Below, one piece after another: positions 49,559 to 58,382 of a stretch of 64,000 nucleotides of DNA. Numbering within the stretch: the first letter of the stretch is position 1; each line of letters opens with the position of its first letter. Position numbers and translations under genes: made by a program. The notes beneath the pieces are model-generated. The model searched no databases and was not told where the DNA came from. It worked only from the letters and a program-made list of their open reading frames with translations. Origin of the DNA: Burkholderiales bacterium (GTDB taxonomy: Bacteria > Pseudomonadota > Gammaproteobacteria > Burkholderiales > UBA6910); contig BPKG01000001.1 of assembly GCA_026005015.1 (NCBI GenBank), positions 1,369,501-1,433,500 of the forward strand, written 5' to 3'.

Positions 49559-50008
49559 TTATCCGGCGCCGAGGCGCGCCTTGACCAGGGCCGACACCCG
49601 GCCCATCTCCGCCCGGCCAGCGATCTGGGGTTTGAGGGCCGCCATCACCCGCCCCATGTCTTTGGGACCCGCCGCCCCCGTGTCGGTGACCGCCCGCTCG
49701 ATCAGGGCCTGAAGCTCCCCTTCCGACAAGGGCTGGGGCAGGTAGCCCTGGAGCACTTCGATCTCGAAGCGCTCGTTGTCCGCCAGATCCCGCCGGCCCG
49801 CGGCCTCGTACTGGGCCACCGACTCCCGGCGCTGCCGGATCAGCCGCTCCACGAGCCCCACCACGTCGGCATCGCTCAGCTCCCGGCGCTCGTCCACCTC
49901 CCGCTGTTGGATGGCGGCGAGCAGGAGGCGGATGGCGGCGAGGCGGCGCGCGTCTTTCCCCCGCATCGCCTCCTTCATGTGCTGGGTGATGGTGGCCTTG
50001 AGCATCAT
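49559..50008 (-). CDS. yqeY: GatB/YqeY domain protein
   Basis: The protein is 149 aa and resembles the tail domain of GatB (amidotransferase), which binds tRNA. Conserved stretches are KATITQHMKEAMRGKDARRL, NERFEIEVLQGYLPQPLSE and GPKDMGRVMAALKPQIAGRA. It always travels with rpsU and dnaG, which suggests a translation-linked role, but none is proven. Start at 50008 or the next ATG. Confidence 0.9.
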   Translation of the reverse strand: MMLKATITQHMKEAMRGKDARRLAAIRLLLAAIQQREVDERRELSDADVVGLVERLIRQRRESVAQYEAAGRRDLADNERFEIEVLQGYLPQPLSEGELQALIERAVTDTGAAGPKDMGRVMAALKPQIAGRAEMGRVSALVKARLGAG

Positions 50009-50070
50009 GGCGAAAGGACGTCCCCGGACCGGAAAAGCTGGGACAGCGGTCGGAAAGGACCTTTGGCCGG

Positions 50071-50283
50071 TCAGTAGGTACGCGGGGGAAGTTGCTGGCT
50101 GCGCAGACGTTTGTAATGGCGCTTGATCGCCGCCGCGAGCTTGCGTTTGCGCGCCTGGGTGGGCTTCTCGTAATATTCCCGGGACCGCAGCTCGGTGAGC
50201 AGTCCCGTTTTTTCTACGGTGCGCTTGAAACGCCGCAGCGCCACCTCAAACGGCTCATTCTCTTTGACCCGGACCATCGGCAT
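50071..50283 (-). CDS. rpsU: 30S ribosomal protein S21
   Basis: Helps base-pairing between the Shine-Dalgarno sequence and the anti-SD. The protein is 70 aa from ATG 50283 ([40 protein letters not shown]). The open frame continues to 50391, but this part contains the promoter. First gene of the macromolecular-synthesis operon. Confidence 0.95.
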   Translation of the reverse strand: MPMVRVKENEPFEVALRRFKRTVEKTGLLTELRSREYYEKPTQARKRKLAAAIKRHYKRLRSQQLPPRTY

Positions 50284-50328
50284 AGGGATGTCGCGCCTTC
50301 TTTCTGTTTCTAATAACTGAAATTTTGC

Positions 50329-50358
50329 ATTATACGCGAACCATCCGGCTTTTACCAA
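50329..50358 (-). promoter_or_regulatory. Promoter of rpsU–yqeY–dnaG–rpoD
   Basis: On the minus strand, -35 TTGGTA (50353-50358), an 18-base spacer and -10 TATAAT (50329-50334), about 46 bases before rpsU. The tsaD gene starts on the other strand at 50375, so the two transcripts diverge from the same 91-base gap. Confidence 0.7.
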
Positions 50359-50374
50359 GGGCGCTTCCTGTTCG

Positions 50375-51436
50375 ATGAAAGTTCTCGGCATTGAAACCTC
50401 CTGCGACGACAGCGGCGTCGCTATCTACGACACCGAGCGGGGGCTGCGGGCCCATGCCCTCCATTCCCAGGCGGAGGTGCACCGGGCCTACGGCGGGGTG
50501 GTGCCGGAACTGGCTTCCCGGGACCATATCCGGCGGGTGCCTTCCCTGGTGCGGCGGGTCCTGGCCCAGGCGGATTGCGCCCTCTCCGACCTGGACGCCG
50601 TCGCCTACACCGCCGGACCCGGGCTGGCGGGCGCCCTGCTGGTGGGCGCCAGCATCGCCTGCGGGCTCGCCCGGGCTCTGAAAATCCCCGCCGTCGGGGT
50701 ACACCATCTGGAGGGACACCTCCTTTCCCCCATGCTCGCCTCCCCCAGCCCCCGGTTCCCCTTCGTCGCCCTGCTCGCCTCGGGGGGCCACACCCAGCTC
50801 ATGGAAGTGGCCGGGGTGGGCCGTTACCGGCTCCTCGGGGAAACCCTGGACGACGCCGCGGGGGAAGCGTTCGACAAGACGGCCAAGCTCCTGGGACTGG
50901 GCTATCCGGGCGGTCCCGCCCTGGCCCGGCTGGCCGAGCGCGGCGTAAGTAATCGCTTTCGCCTCCCCCGGCCCATGCTGGCAAGCGGCGATCTGAACTT
51001 CAGCTTCAGCGGGCTGAAGACGGCGGCCTTGCTCCTCGCCCGGGAGCACGGGGCCGACGAGGGCGCTCGGGCCGACATCGCCCGGGCTTTCGAGGAGGCG
51101 GTGGTGGAGGTCCTGGTGGAGAAGTCCACCGGGGCCCTCCTCACCACGGGCCATGATCAACTGGTGGTGGCCGGGGGGGTGGGAGCCAACCGCCGGCTGC
51201 GGGAAGTCCTGGACCAGCGGGCCCGGGAAGCGGGCTTCCAAGTCTTCTATCCGCCCGTCGAGCTGTGCACTGACAACGGGGCCATGATCGCCTACGCGGG
51301 CGCCATGCGCCTGGCCAGCGGCCCGCCGGTCTCCGGCTACCGCTATACCGTATTCTCCCGCTGGGACCTGGCGCTTCCCGGGCCAGAAGCGGCCCGGTCT
51401 AGGCGCCGAGGGGGGCGGCTCTCGGCCCAGCCTTGA
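50375..51436 (+). CDS. tsaD: tRNA threonylcarbamoyladenosine transferase TsaD
   Basis: With TsaB, TsaC and TsaE, makes t6A37 in tRNAs that read ANN codons. The protein is 353 aa. Metal-binding histidines are in [10 protein letters not shown] (about 111-115), the nucleotide site is in [13 protein letters not shown], and the third metal ligand region is [12 protein letters not shown] and [12 protein letters not shown]. It is divergent from rpsU, a common arrangement in proteobacteria. Confidence 0.97.
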   Translation: MKVLGIETSCDDSGVAIYDTERGLRAHALHSQAEVHRAYGGVVPELASRDHIRRVPSLVRRVLAQADCALSDLDAVAYTAGPGLAGALLVGASIACGLARALKIPAVGVHHLEGHLLSPMLASPSPRFPFVALLASGGHTQLMEVAGVGRYRLLGETLDDAAGEAFDKTAKLLGLGYPGGPALARLAERGVSNRFRLPRPMLASGDLNFSFSGLKTAALLLAREHGADEGARADIARAFEEAVVEVLVEKSTGALLTTGHDQLVVAGGVGANRRLREVLDQRAREAGFQVFYPPVELCTDNGAMIAYAGAMRLASGPPVSGYRYTVFSRWDLALPGPEAARSRRRGGRLSAQP

Positions 51437-51460
51437 TACCTGTCGAACCCAAAGAAACCT

Positions 51461-52084
51461 TTAGAGGTTTCCTCCCTCTGGAGGGTGCCCGCCCCCGATG
51501 CGGGCTTCGGTGCCGGCCACCAGCTTCTGAATATTGACCCGGTGGCGCCACACGAGCAGCGCCGCCATGGACAGGGTCACGGCGGTGTAGGGATGCCAGC
51601 CCCAAAGGCCTGCCGCGGCGAAAGGCGCCACGCCGGCCGCCGCCAGGGCGGCCAGGGAGGAGAAGCGGAAAAGCGCTGCCGTGGCGAGCCAAACGCCCCC
51701 CAGGATCAGCCCCAGGCTTGGGGACAGGGCCAGGAAGGCGCCGGCCGCCGTGGCCACTCCTTTGCCGCCCCGGAACCCCAAGAATAAAGGGTAGAGGTGG
51801 CCGACGAATACCGCCATCGCCGCAAGGGCCGCCGCCTCGTCGCCCGCACCGAACCGGGGCGCGAGGATCCGCGCCAGGAGCACCGCCGCCGCCCCCTTCC
51901 CCGCGTCCCCGAGTAGGGTCAGCACGGCGGCGAACTTGCTGCCCGTGCGCAGCACGTTGGTAGCGCCCGGATTGCCCGAACCGTAGCTGCGGGGATCTGG
52001 CAGCCCCAGGATGCGGCTCACCACCACGGCGAAGGGAATCGATCCCAGCAGGTACGCCCCGATTGCCAAGGCGATCGTGACCAC
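51461..52084 (-). CDS. plsY: Glycerol-3-phosphate acyltransferase PlsY
   Basis: An inner-membrane enzyme that acylates glycerol-3-phosphate from acyl-phosphate in phospholipid synthesis. The protein is 207 aa with several membrane segments. Signatures are [17 protein letters not shown] (about 34-50) and [17 protein letters not shown] (about 104-120). The start is GTG 52084, divergent from folB. It converges on tsaD; the stops are 24 bases apart. Confidence 0.95.
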   Translation of the reverse strand: MVTIALAIGAYLLGSIPFAVVVSRILGLPDPRSYGSGNPGATNVLRTGSKFAAVLTLLGDAGKGAAAVLLARILAPRFGAGDEAAALAAMAVFVGHLYPLFLGFRGGKGVATAAGAFLALSPSLGLILGGVWLATAALFRFSSLAALAAAGVAPFAAAGLWGWHPYTAVTLSMAALLVWRHRVNIQKLVAGTEARIGGGHPPEGGNL

Positions 52085-52158
52085 CGGTCGAATAAATGTC
52101 CTAGAATGGCGCCTTCGATTTTACTCGACGCCCTGCGGGGCGGCCACGGCGGGGCGCC

Positions 52159-52518
52159 ATGGACATCGTCTTCATTCGCGAGCTGCGGGCGGAAACCCTG
52201 GTGGGCGTCTACGCCTGGGAGCGCCAGGTGCGGCAGACCATCGAGATCGACCTGGAGATCGCCCTGCCCTCCGGCCGCGCCTGCGAGACCGACAACGTGG
52301 AGGACACCATCGATTACTCCAAGGTGGTGCGCCGCGTCCACGAGGAGCTGGCCCGCCACCAGTTCAAGCTGCTGGAGGCGCTGGCGGATCACCTGTCGCG
52401 GGTCATCCGGGAAGAGTTCCGGGCGCCGTGGGTGAAGGTGAGCGTGGCGAAGCTGCGCATGATGCAGGGCGTGAAACAGCTCGGCGTGTCCATCGAGCGA
52501 GGCGTAAAGCCCGCCTGA
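52159..52518 (+). CDS. folB: Dihydroneopterin aldolase
   Basis: Cleaves dihydroneopterin to 6-hydroxymethyl-dihydropterin in folate synthesis. The protein is 119 aa, the normal length. The substrate-binding Glu in ETLVGVYAWERQ (about 12-23), the Tyr in DTIDYSKVV and the Lys in VKVSVAKLRMMQ are present. Divergent from plsY, as in E. coli (ygiH–folB). Confidence 0.93.
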   Translation: MDIVFIRELRAETLVGVYAWERQVRQTIEIDLEIALPSGRACETDNVEDTIDYSKVVRRVHEELARHQFKLLEALADHLSRVIREEFRAPWVKVSVAKLRMMQGVKQLGVSIERGVKPA

Positions 52519-52544
52519 GGGCAGGCGGCGCCTCCTCGCGCCTT

Positions 52545-53285
52545 CTACCCCACCCCCTTCGCCAGTAGGGACATCCCGCTCACCACGAGCACCGCCCCCA
52601 GCACCTGCCGGACCCGATGGGGGCTTATCCCCAGGTGCACCCGGCTTCCGAGCCTCACGCCTGCCAGCATCACCGGCGCGAGGACCAAGGCCCCGAGAAA
52701 CACCTTGAGGTGCAAGAGCAGCCCCGTCAGGGCGAAGGCCACGATGCGCACCGCGGTGCTGACGGTGATCATGGCGGCCATGGTGCTGCGAAACTCCCGC
52801 CGGTCTTCAATGCGCTGGGAGAGGTAGATTGCGTACACCGGACCGCCGGTGCCGAACAAGGCCGTGAACGTTCCGCCCACCAGGCCCGCCGGCAGCACCC
52901 AGGCGCGGGCGATCACCCCGCGGAAGCTGGTGTCCAGCAGGGTGTAGAGGCCGAAGAGCAGCACGAACGCCCCCAGCCCCGCCAGCAGGGGGGCGGCCGG
53001 CAGCCGGGCAAGCAGCGTGGCGCCGATGCCGATCCCTACCACCGCCACCGGCACCAGCCAGGCGAGCTCCCGGCGATTGAGGCGGCCGCCATGGCCCCGG
53101 CGCAGCAGGAACGAGCCCGCGAACTCCATGAGCACCATGGTGGGCACCACCTGCTGCAGGGGAAGCACGTGGGCGAGGAGCGGCACCGCGATCACCGACG
53201 AGCCGAATCCGGTCATGCCGAACACGAAAAAGGCCGCGAAGACCGCGAGCGGCGCGACGATCAGGACCTGGGGCTCTACTCCCAC
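52545..53285 (-). CDS. TSUP (TauE/SafE) family permease
   Basis: The protein is 246 aa with about eight hydrophobic segments in two repeats, typical of the TauE/SafE/DUF81 family. The family signature GMTGFGSSVIAVPLLAHVLP (about 23-42) is clear; the second-repeat counterpart is GLVGGTFTALFGTGGPVYAI. Characterised members export sulfite, sulfoacetate or other small organic anions. The start is 7 bases before the xerD end, so it may be read with xerD. The substrate is not known. Confidence 0.85.
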   Translation of the reverse strand: MGVEPQVLIVAPLAVFAAFFVFGMTGFGSSVIAVPLLAHVLPLQQVVPTMVLMEFAGSFLLRRGHGGRLNRRELAWLVPVAVVGIGIGATLLARLPAAPLLAGLGAFVLLFGLYTLLDTSFRGVIARAWVLPAGLVGGTFTALFGTGGPVYAIYLSQRIEDRREFRSTMAAMITVSTAVRIVAFALTGLLLHLKVFLGALVLAPVMLAGVRLGSRVHLGISPHRVRQVLGAVLVVSGMSLLAKGVG

Positions 53286-53292
53286 GGGCTAC

Positions 53293-54192
53293 TCAGCCCC
53301 GGGGGTGGTGCTTGGCGTGGAGCTGCTTGAGCCGCTCCCGGGCCACGTGGGTATAGATCTGGGTGGTGGAAATGTCCGAGTGGCCCAGCAGCAGTTGTAC
53401 CACCCGCAGGTCGGCGCCGTGATTGAGCAGATGGGTGGCGAAGGCGTGGCGCAGGGTGTGGGGAGAAAGGGGCGCGGTCACCCCGGAGCGCCGGGCGTAG
53501 CGCTTGATGAGATGCCAGAAAGCCTGCCGCGTCATGGGCTCCGCGCGCCGGGTGAGGAACAGGGCCGAAGCCGGTCGGCCAGCGAGGAGCAGGGGTCGCG
53601 CTTCATGGAGATAGCGCTTGAGCCACGCCAAGGCCTCCTCCCCCAGGGGCACCAGGCGCTCCTTTGCGCCTTTGCCCAGCACCCGCACCACCCCCGTCTC
53701 CAGGCTCACCTGGGCGAGGGTGAGCGTCACCAGCTCCGACACCCGCAGCCCGGCCGCGTAGAGCATCTCCAGCATGGCCTTGTCCCGCAATCCCAAGGGT
53801 GTCTCCACATCGGGGGCGGCGAGCAGGCGTTCCACGTCCGCCTCGGTGAGGCTCTTGGGAACGGCCCGGGGCACCTTGGGAGCGTCGATCTGCAGGGTGG
53901 GATCGGCCGCGATCCGGCCTTCCCGCAGAAGAAAACGGTAGAAGCGTTTGAAGCTGGAAAGCTGGCGGCTGGTGGTGCGGGGCCGGGCCCGCCCCGCCAC
54001 CCGGTGGGCCAGATAGGCGAGCAGATCGGCCCGGGTCGCCTGGGTGAGCGCCTTGCCCTGTTCCCTGACGAGCCACTCCCCCAGCAAACGCAGGTCCCGC
54101 CGGTAGGCGCCCAGAGTGTTGGGGGATAACCCGTCCTCCAGCCAGAGGCAGTCGCAGAACCGGTCGAGAAGCTGTTCTTCAGCGTCGCTCAT
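53293..54192 (-). CDS. xerD: Site-specific tyrosine recombinase XerD
   Basis: Resolves chromosome dimers at dif with XerC. The protein is 299 aa. The SAM-like N-terminal domain is at about 5-90. Catalytic residues are in AGLRVSELVTL (Arg), GKGAKERLVPL (Lys), SPHTLRHAFATHLL (His and Arg), LLGHSDISTTQIYTHV (His and Tyr). I call it XerD rather than a phage integrase because of the length, the lack of attachment sites, and the host context. Confidence 0.92.
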   Translation of the reverse strand: MSDAEEQLLDRFCDCLWLEDGLSPNTLGAYRRDLRLLGEWLVREQGKALTQATRADLLAYLAHRVAGRARPRTTSRQLSSFKRFYRFLLREGRIAADPTLQIDAPKVPRAVPKSLTEADVERLLAAPDVETPLGLRDKAMLEMLYAAGLRVSELVTLTLAQVSLETGVVRVLGKGAKERLVPLGEEALAWLKRYLHEARPLLLAGRPASALFLTRRAEPMTRQAFWHLIKRYARRSGVTAPLSPHTLRHAFATHLLNHGADLRVVQLLLGHSDISTTQIYTHVARERLKQLHAKHHPRG

Positions 54193-54676
54193 GTTCCAGC
54201 AGCCAGCGCTTGATGGCGAGTGGCGCGCCTTCCCGTGCGTGCATGAAGCCCCCCAAGCCGCTGGTTGCCACTACCCGGTGGCAGGGCACGACCAGGGGAA
54301 CGGGGTTGGCGCCGCAGGCGCCCCCCACGGCCCGGGGGGAGGTGTGCAGCGCCTTCGCCAGCTCGGCGTAGCTCACCGTCTCGCCGCTGGGAATGGCGCC
54401 CAGCGCTTCCCATACCCGCCGTTGAAACGGGGTTCCGGACAGATGGACCGGCAGGTCGAAGCGGAAGCCAGGATCGCGCAGATAGGCCCGGAGCTGCCGG
54501 CACGCCTCCCGGGCGAGAGGGGAGCGAGGGGCGAGGGAAGGCGTGCCCAGGGGGAGGTAGTCGATGCCCACCAGCCAGTCCTCTTCGATGGCCACCCCCA
54601 GCACCGCGAAGGGGGCGGGGAGCCGCGCCTGGTGGACGGTCTCCCTAGCGGCCCGCCAGCGAGCGGATCTGCCCAT
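54179..54676 (-). CDS. ogt: Methylated-DNA–[protein]-cysteine S-methyltransferase
   Basis: Repairs O6-methylguanine by transfer of the methyl group to its own Cys. The protein is 165 aa. The active site VVPCHRVVA (about 133) is complete, as are the DNA-binding helix SYAELAKAL and the GACGANPVPLVV loop. The 3' end overlaps xerD by 14 bases. The first possible start overlaps the Ldh2 gene by 32 bases, so a later start is possible. Confidence 0.92.
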   Translation of the reverse strand: MGRSARWRAARETVHQARLPAPFAVLGVAIEEDWLVGIDYLPLGTPSLAPRSPLAREACRQLRAYLRDPGFRFDLPVHLSGTPFQRRVWEALGAIPSGETVSYAELAKALHTSPRAVGGACGANPVPLVVPCHRVVATSGLGGFMHAREGAPLAIKRWLLEHERR

Positions 54677-55649
54677 AGAGCGCGTCCGGCACCGGGATGC
54701 CCTCCCGGCGCGCCTTGGCCTCCAGCTCCAGGCGCCGGGCTCCCGGAAGCCGCACGCCGGGGTCGGCCAGCATCCGGGCGATCAGGGTCTCGATGCGCTC
54801 GAGATAGACGGCGCGGCCGGCCAGGGCCTCCGGGTCGATCGCCAGAAAGGCCTGGCCGATGCGCGGCCGGTTGCCCTCGTCGACGAAGAACGAATCGGCC
54901 TCGAAACCCATGGCGGCCCCCGTCAGGGCACAGCACAGCAGCTCCACCATCAGAGCCAGCATGGCGCCCTTGACGCCGCCAGCCGGCATCATGCTGCCTT
55001 CCAGGGCGGCGTTGGGGTCGGTGGTGGGCCTGCCCTCCTTGTCCAAGGCCCAGCCCTCGGGAATCGGCTTGCCTTGGTTCTTGGCCACCATGATCTTGCC
55101 CCGGGCCACCTCCGAAAGGGAAAGATCGATGAGAAGGGGCGGGTGGCCGTCCCGGGGAAACACGGCAGCGATGGGGTTGGTGCCGAAGAGGGGGGTCTTT
55201 CCTCCCCACGGGGCGATGGCTGCCGGGGAATTGCTGAACCCCAGGCCCACCATTCCCGCCTCCGCCACCGGCCGCAAGTGCAGCCCGGCGGCACCGAAGT
55301 GGTTGCTGTTGGTTACCCCGGCGAACCCCACCCCGCACTCCCGCGCCCGGCGGAGTGCCTCCTGCACCGCCAGGGCGCAGGCCTCGTAGGCCATGCCGCA
55401 AGCGGCATCCACCAGGCATGCCGCCTTCCTCTCCCGCACCACTCTCGGCACCGCCTGGCCGTCGGTGCGGCCGTTTCGCAAGTGAGCGCAGTACAGAGGC
55501 ACCCGGGACACCCCATGGGAGGCGAGCCCCTGGGCGTCTGCTGCCACCAGCGCTTCCGCCGCCGCCCGGGCCATGGACGGAGAAGCGCCGCAGCGCACGA
55601 ACGCTTCGGCGGCCAGACCGGTGAGCTCGTTCATCGATACGATGGGCAT
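54645..55649 (-). CDS. Ldh2-type malate/lactate/sulfolactate dehydrogenase
   Basis: An NAD(P)-dependent 2-hydroxyacid dehydrogenase of the Ldh2/MDH2 family. The protein is 334 aa. The catalytic and substrate-binding residues lie in LASHGVSRVPLY (about 43-54), GVTNSNHFGAAG (about 110-121), and GTNPIAAVFPRD. This family holds malate, ureidoglycolate, 2,3-diketogulonate and (R)-sulfolactate (ComC) dehydrogenases, so the substrate is open. It follows the D-2-hydroxyacid dehydrogenase by 4 bases. Such a pair with opposite stereo-preference is known from sulfolactate degradation. Confidence 0.85.
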   Translation of the reverse strand: MPIVSMNELTGLAAEAFVRCGASPSMARAAAEALVAADAQGLASHGVSRVPLYCAHLRNGRTDGQAVPRVVRERKAACLVDAACGMAYEACALAVQEALRRARECGVGFAGVTNSNHFGAAGLHLRPVAEAGMVGLGFSNSPAAIAPWGGKTPLFGTNPIAAVFPRDGHPPLLIDLSLSEVARGKIMVAKNQGKPIPEGWALDKEGRPTTDPNAALEGSMMPAGGVKGAMLALMVELLCCALTGAAMGFEADSFFVDEGNRPRIGQAFLAIDPEALAGRAVYLERIETLIARMLADPGVRLPGARRLELEAKARREGIPVPDALYGQIRSLAGR

Positions 55650-55653
55650 CGTC

Positions 55654-56598
55654 TCAACCTCCCTGGCTCGCCAGGAACTGCCCTACGCGCTCAGCGATCA
55701 TGGCGCTCACCCGCTGGTTGGACTCCTGGGTCACCCCCGCCACGTGGGGCGTGAGGATCAGGTTCGGCACGCCCCGCAAGGCGGCGAAAGGCGAATCCGG
55801 AGGCAAGGGCTCCTGGGCGAAGACGTCGATGGCCGCGCCGCCCAGATGCCCCGCCTGGAGGAGCTCCACCAGCGCTTTCTCGTCCACGATCCCGCCCCGG
55901 GCGGTGTTCACCAGGATGGCCCCTTTCTTCATGCTTGCAAGCTGCTTCCGGTCGAGGAGCTCCCGGGTCTTTTCGGTCAGGGGCACGTGTAGCGACACCA
56001 CGTCGCTCGCCGCCAGCAGGTCCTCCAGGCCGGTGAGCCGGATGCCGATCTGGGCGAGGGCCGGATCGCCCGCCGTCAGGGCCGGGTCGTAGGCGATCAC
56101 CTCCATGCCCAGCGCCCGGGCCAGGCGGGCGGTGAGCTGGCCGATGTAGCCGCAGCCGATCAGGCCCAAGGTCTTGCCTCCCAGCTCGCGGCCGTTCAAG
56201 AGGGCCGTGCGGGGCCATTTGCCGTCGATCACGGCGTCGGTGGAGGCGTACTGGCCCCGCAACAGGACTAGGGCGGTGCCGATCACGTACTCGGCCACCG
56301 CCGCGGCGTTGGCGCCGCTCGCGGGGATCACCTCCACCTTTCGGGCCTGGCAAGCCGCCACATCGATGTTGTCCAGCCCCACGCCCAGGCGGCCCACCAC
56401 TTTGAGGCGCCGGGCGGCGCAGAGGAGCGCCTGATCGACCTGGGTGCGGTTGCGCACGATGAGGGCATCGGCCTGCTGCACCCGCGCCATGAGGCGGGTG
56501 CGCTCGTCCACCAGCGCCGGGTCGTAGATCACGTCGAACCGGGCTTGGAGGGAGGCGACCGCGGCCTCGTCCATGAATTCGGATATCACGATCATCAT
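55654..56598 (-). CDS. D-2-hydroxyacid dehydrogenase (SerA/SlcC-like)
   Basis: An NAD-dependent 2-hydroxyacid dehydrogenase. The protein is 314 aa from ATG 56598. The Rossmann motif GLIGCGYIGQLTARLARALG (about 144-163) is followed by an Asp (AYDPAL), which favours NAD. The catalytic triad is in NTARGGIVDE (Arg), EPLPPDSP (Glu) and LTPHVAGVT (His). It lacks the ACT domain of SerA. Candidates are phosphoglycerate-, malate- or (S)-sulfolactate-type (SlcC) activity. It is 23 bases after the flavoprotein gene in the same operon. Confidence 0.85.
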   Translation of the reverse strand: MMIVISEFMDEAAVASLQARFDVIYDPALVDERTRLMARVQQADALIVRNRTQVDQALLCAARRLKVVGRLGVGLDNIDVAACQARKVEVIPASGANAAAVAEYVIGTALVLLRGQYASTDAVIDGKWPRTALLNGRELGGKTLGLIGCGYIGQLTARLARALGMEVIAYDPALTAGDPALAQIGIRLTGLEDLLAASDVVSLHVPLTEKTRELLDRKQLASMKKGAILVNTARGGIVDEKALVELLQAGHLGGAAIDVFAQEPLPPDSPFAALRGVPNLILTPHVAGVTQESNQRVSAMIAERVGQFLASQGG

Positions 56599-56621
56599 CG
56601 GGTTTGCTTTCTTTCGAAGGG

Positions 56622-58364
56622 TTATTCCACGCCATCGGCGAGCTCGGGCTCCGCCGCTCGGAGCAGGGATTCGCCCGGACGCACCCGGGTGAACTCCACC
56701 GGGCGCGTGGTGATGCGCAACTCGCCGTCCCGCAGGTTCGCGCACGTGTAATAGGAAGCGCTCAAGTCCCCCGCCTCGGGGAAGTCTTCCCGGTAATGGG
56801 CGCCACGGGAATTCTCCCGGGCCAGGGCCGCGGCCACGATGGCCTGGCTCACGGCGAGCAGGCTCTCCAGGTTGAGCCAGTCATGCCAGGTGAGGTTGTA
56901 GGCGAGATCGCCCTGGGGAACCCCCGCCCGGGAAAGCCGCTGGGAGAGCTCTTCCAGCGCGGCGCGGGCGCGCGCGAGGCTTGCGGCGCTGCGCAGGATG
57001 CCGGCCTCGTGCCACATGACCTCGTAGAGGGCTTCCCGGATCGCCGGCAGGTCTTCCGCGGGCTTGCCCAGGGGAGAGCGGCAGCGCTCCACGGCCGCCT
57101 GGATCGCTTGCGCGTCCGGCTCGTGCCATTCCCCCTTCGCCGGGACCCAGGACGCCATGCTATCGCCGGCGATGCCGCCGAACACGGTGGAGTTGGCGAC
57201 CCCGTTGCCGCCCAGGCGGTTCGCCCCGTGCACCCCGCCCGTGTCCTCGCCGGCGGCGAAGAGACCCGGCAGCTCGGTGGTGCAATCCGCGGCGAAGACC
57301 ACGCCCCCCATCATGTAGTGGGCGGTGGGGACCACTTCCACGAGCCCGCCGGCCAGGTCGAAGCCGCAATCGGCGCACCGCTCCACCATGCCCTTGAACT
57401 GGCGCCGCACCTTCTCCGGCCCCAGGTGGGACATCTTGAGATACACGCCCCCGTTGGGGGTGATGCGGCCCTCCCGCATCTCCATGAAAATAGAGCGTGA
57501 GACGATGTCCCGGGTGGCCCGCTCGGCCCGGGGATCGTAGCGCTCCATGAACCGTTCCCCCGCGCCGTTCAGCAGGTGGCCCCCGGCGCCGCGCAGGCCC
57601 TCCTCCAGCACCGTGCCGGTCATGCGGGTGTGGGAGCCGGCCAGCAGCCCCGTAGGGTGAAACTGCACCATCTCCATGTCCCGCAGGGTGAGCCCCGCCC
57701 GCAAGGCCATGGCCATGCCGTCGCAGCTCTTGTCCCCCGAAGGCGTGTGGTACTTGTACATGGTGGGCCCGCCCCCCGTGGCGAGCAGCACCGCGCGGGC
57801 CTGCACGAAGACGAACTCGCCGCTCTTCATGTCGATCATGAGGACGCCCGAGAGCGCCCGCCCGTCGCGGCTCTTGATCAGCTCCACCGCTCGGTGCTCT
57901 TCCAGCCGCCGGATGCCCCGCGCCCACACCTGCTCCGCCAGGCGGTTGATGATCTCTATCCCGGTCAGGTCCCCCTTGTGCACCGTGCGGTCGAAGGTCT
58001 GGCCGGCGAAGGCCTTCTGGTGGAGCGTCCCGTCCGGGTTGCGATCGAAGAAGCAGCCCAGCTCGTTTTCCAGTTCCCGTACCCGCTCCACCGCCACCGA
58101 CACCAGGGTCCAAGCGAGCTCCTGGTGGGGCAACCACTTGCCCCCCTCGATGGTGTCCATGAAGTGGCGCTCGACCGAATCCCCCGGGGCCAGGGCCACG
58201 TTGTAGCCTCCCTGCACCATGCGGGTGCAGCCGCACTTGCCCAGCAGCCCTTTCACGGCCACGGTGATCTCGAGCTGGGGCGCCGCCCGATGAGCGTGGA
58301 GCGCGGCGAAGAGGCCGGCGCCGCCGGAGCCAAGGATCAGGATGTCAGTTCTGAGGGTGCGCAC
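56622..58364 (-). CDS. SdhA/FrdA-like flavoprotein with non-covalent FAD
   Basis: The protein is 580 aa. FAD-binding GSGGAGLFAALHAHR lies at residues 12-26. The dicarboxylate active-site residues of succinate dehydrogenase/fumarate reductase are all there: VQFHPTGLLAGS, LEEGLRGAGGHLLN, RDIVSRSIF, PTAHYMMGGV, and HGANRLGGNGVANS. But where SdhA/FrdA have SHT with the His that binds FAD covalently, this has KCGCTRMVQGGYN, so FAD is probably not covalently bound. It starts at GTG 58364 with AAAGGA 7 bases upstream. L-aspartate oxidase is less likely, because the operon encodes membrane anchors and a fumarase-like enzyme. Confidence 0.85.
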   Translation of the reverse strand: MRTLRTDILILGSGGAGLFAALHAHRAAPQLEITVAVKGLLGKCGCTRMVQGGYNVALAPGDSVERHFMDTIEGGKWLPHQELAWTLVSVAVERVRELENELGCFFDRNPDGTLHQKAFAGQTFDRTVHKGDLTGIEIINRLAEQVWARGIRRLEEHRAVELIKSRDGRALSGVLMIDMKSGEFVFVQARAVLLATGGGPTMYKYHTPSGDKSCDGMAMALRAGLTLRDMEMVQFHPTGLLAGSHTRMTGTVLEEGLRGAGGHLLNGAGERFMERYDPRAERATRDIVSRSIFMEMREGRITPNGGVYLKMSHLGPEKVRRQFKGMVERCADCGFDLAGGLVEVVPTAHYMMGGVVFAADCTTELPGLFAAGEDTGGVHGANRLGGNGVANSTVFGGIAGDSMASWVPAKGEWHEPDAQAIQAAVERCRSPLGKPAEDLPAIREALYEVMWHEAGILRSAASLARARAALEELSQRLSRAGVPQGDLAYNLTWHDWLNLESLLAVSQAIVAAALARENSRGAHYREDFPEAGDLSASYYTCANLRDGELRITTRPVEFTRVRPGESLLRAAEPELADGVE

Positions 58365-58382
58365 GGTCGTCCTTTGAGGCCA

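Noticed and set aside
53293-54192. The tyrosine recombinase as an integrase of a mobile element
   Set aside because: Length and motifs fit XerD, and no attachment sites, phage or plasmid genes are near it.
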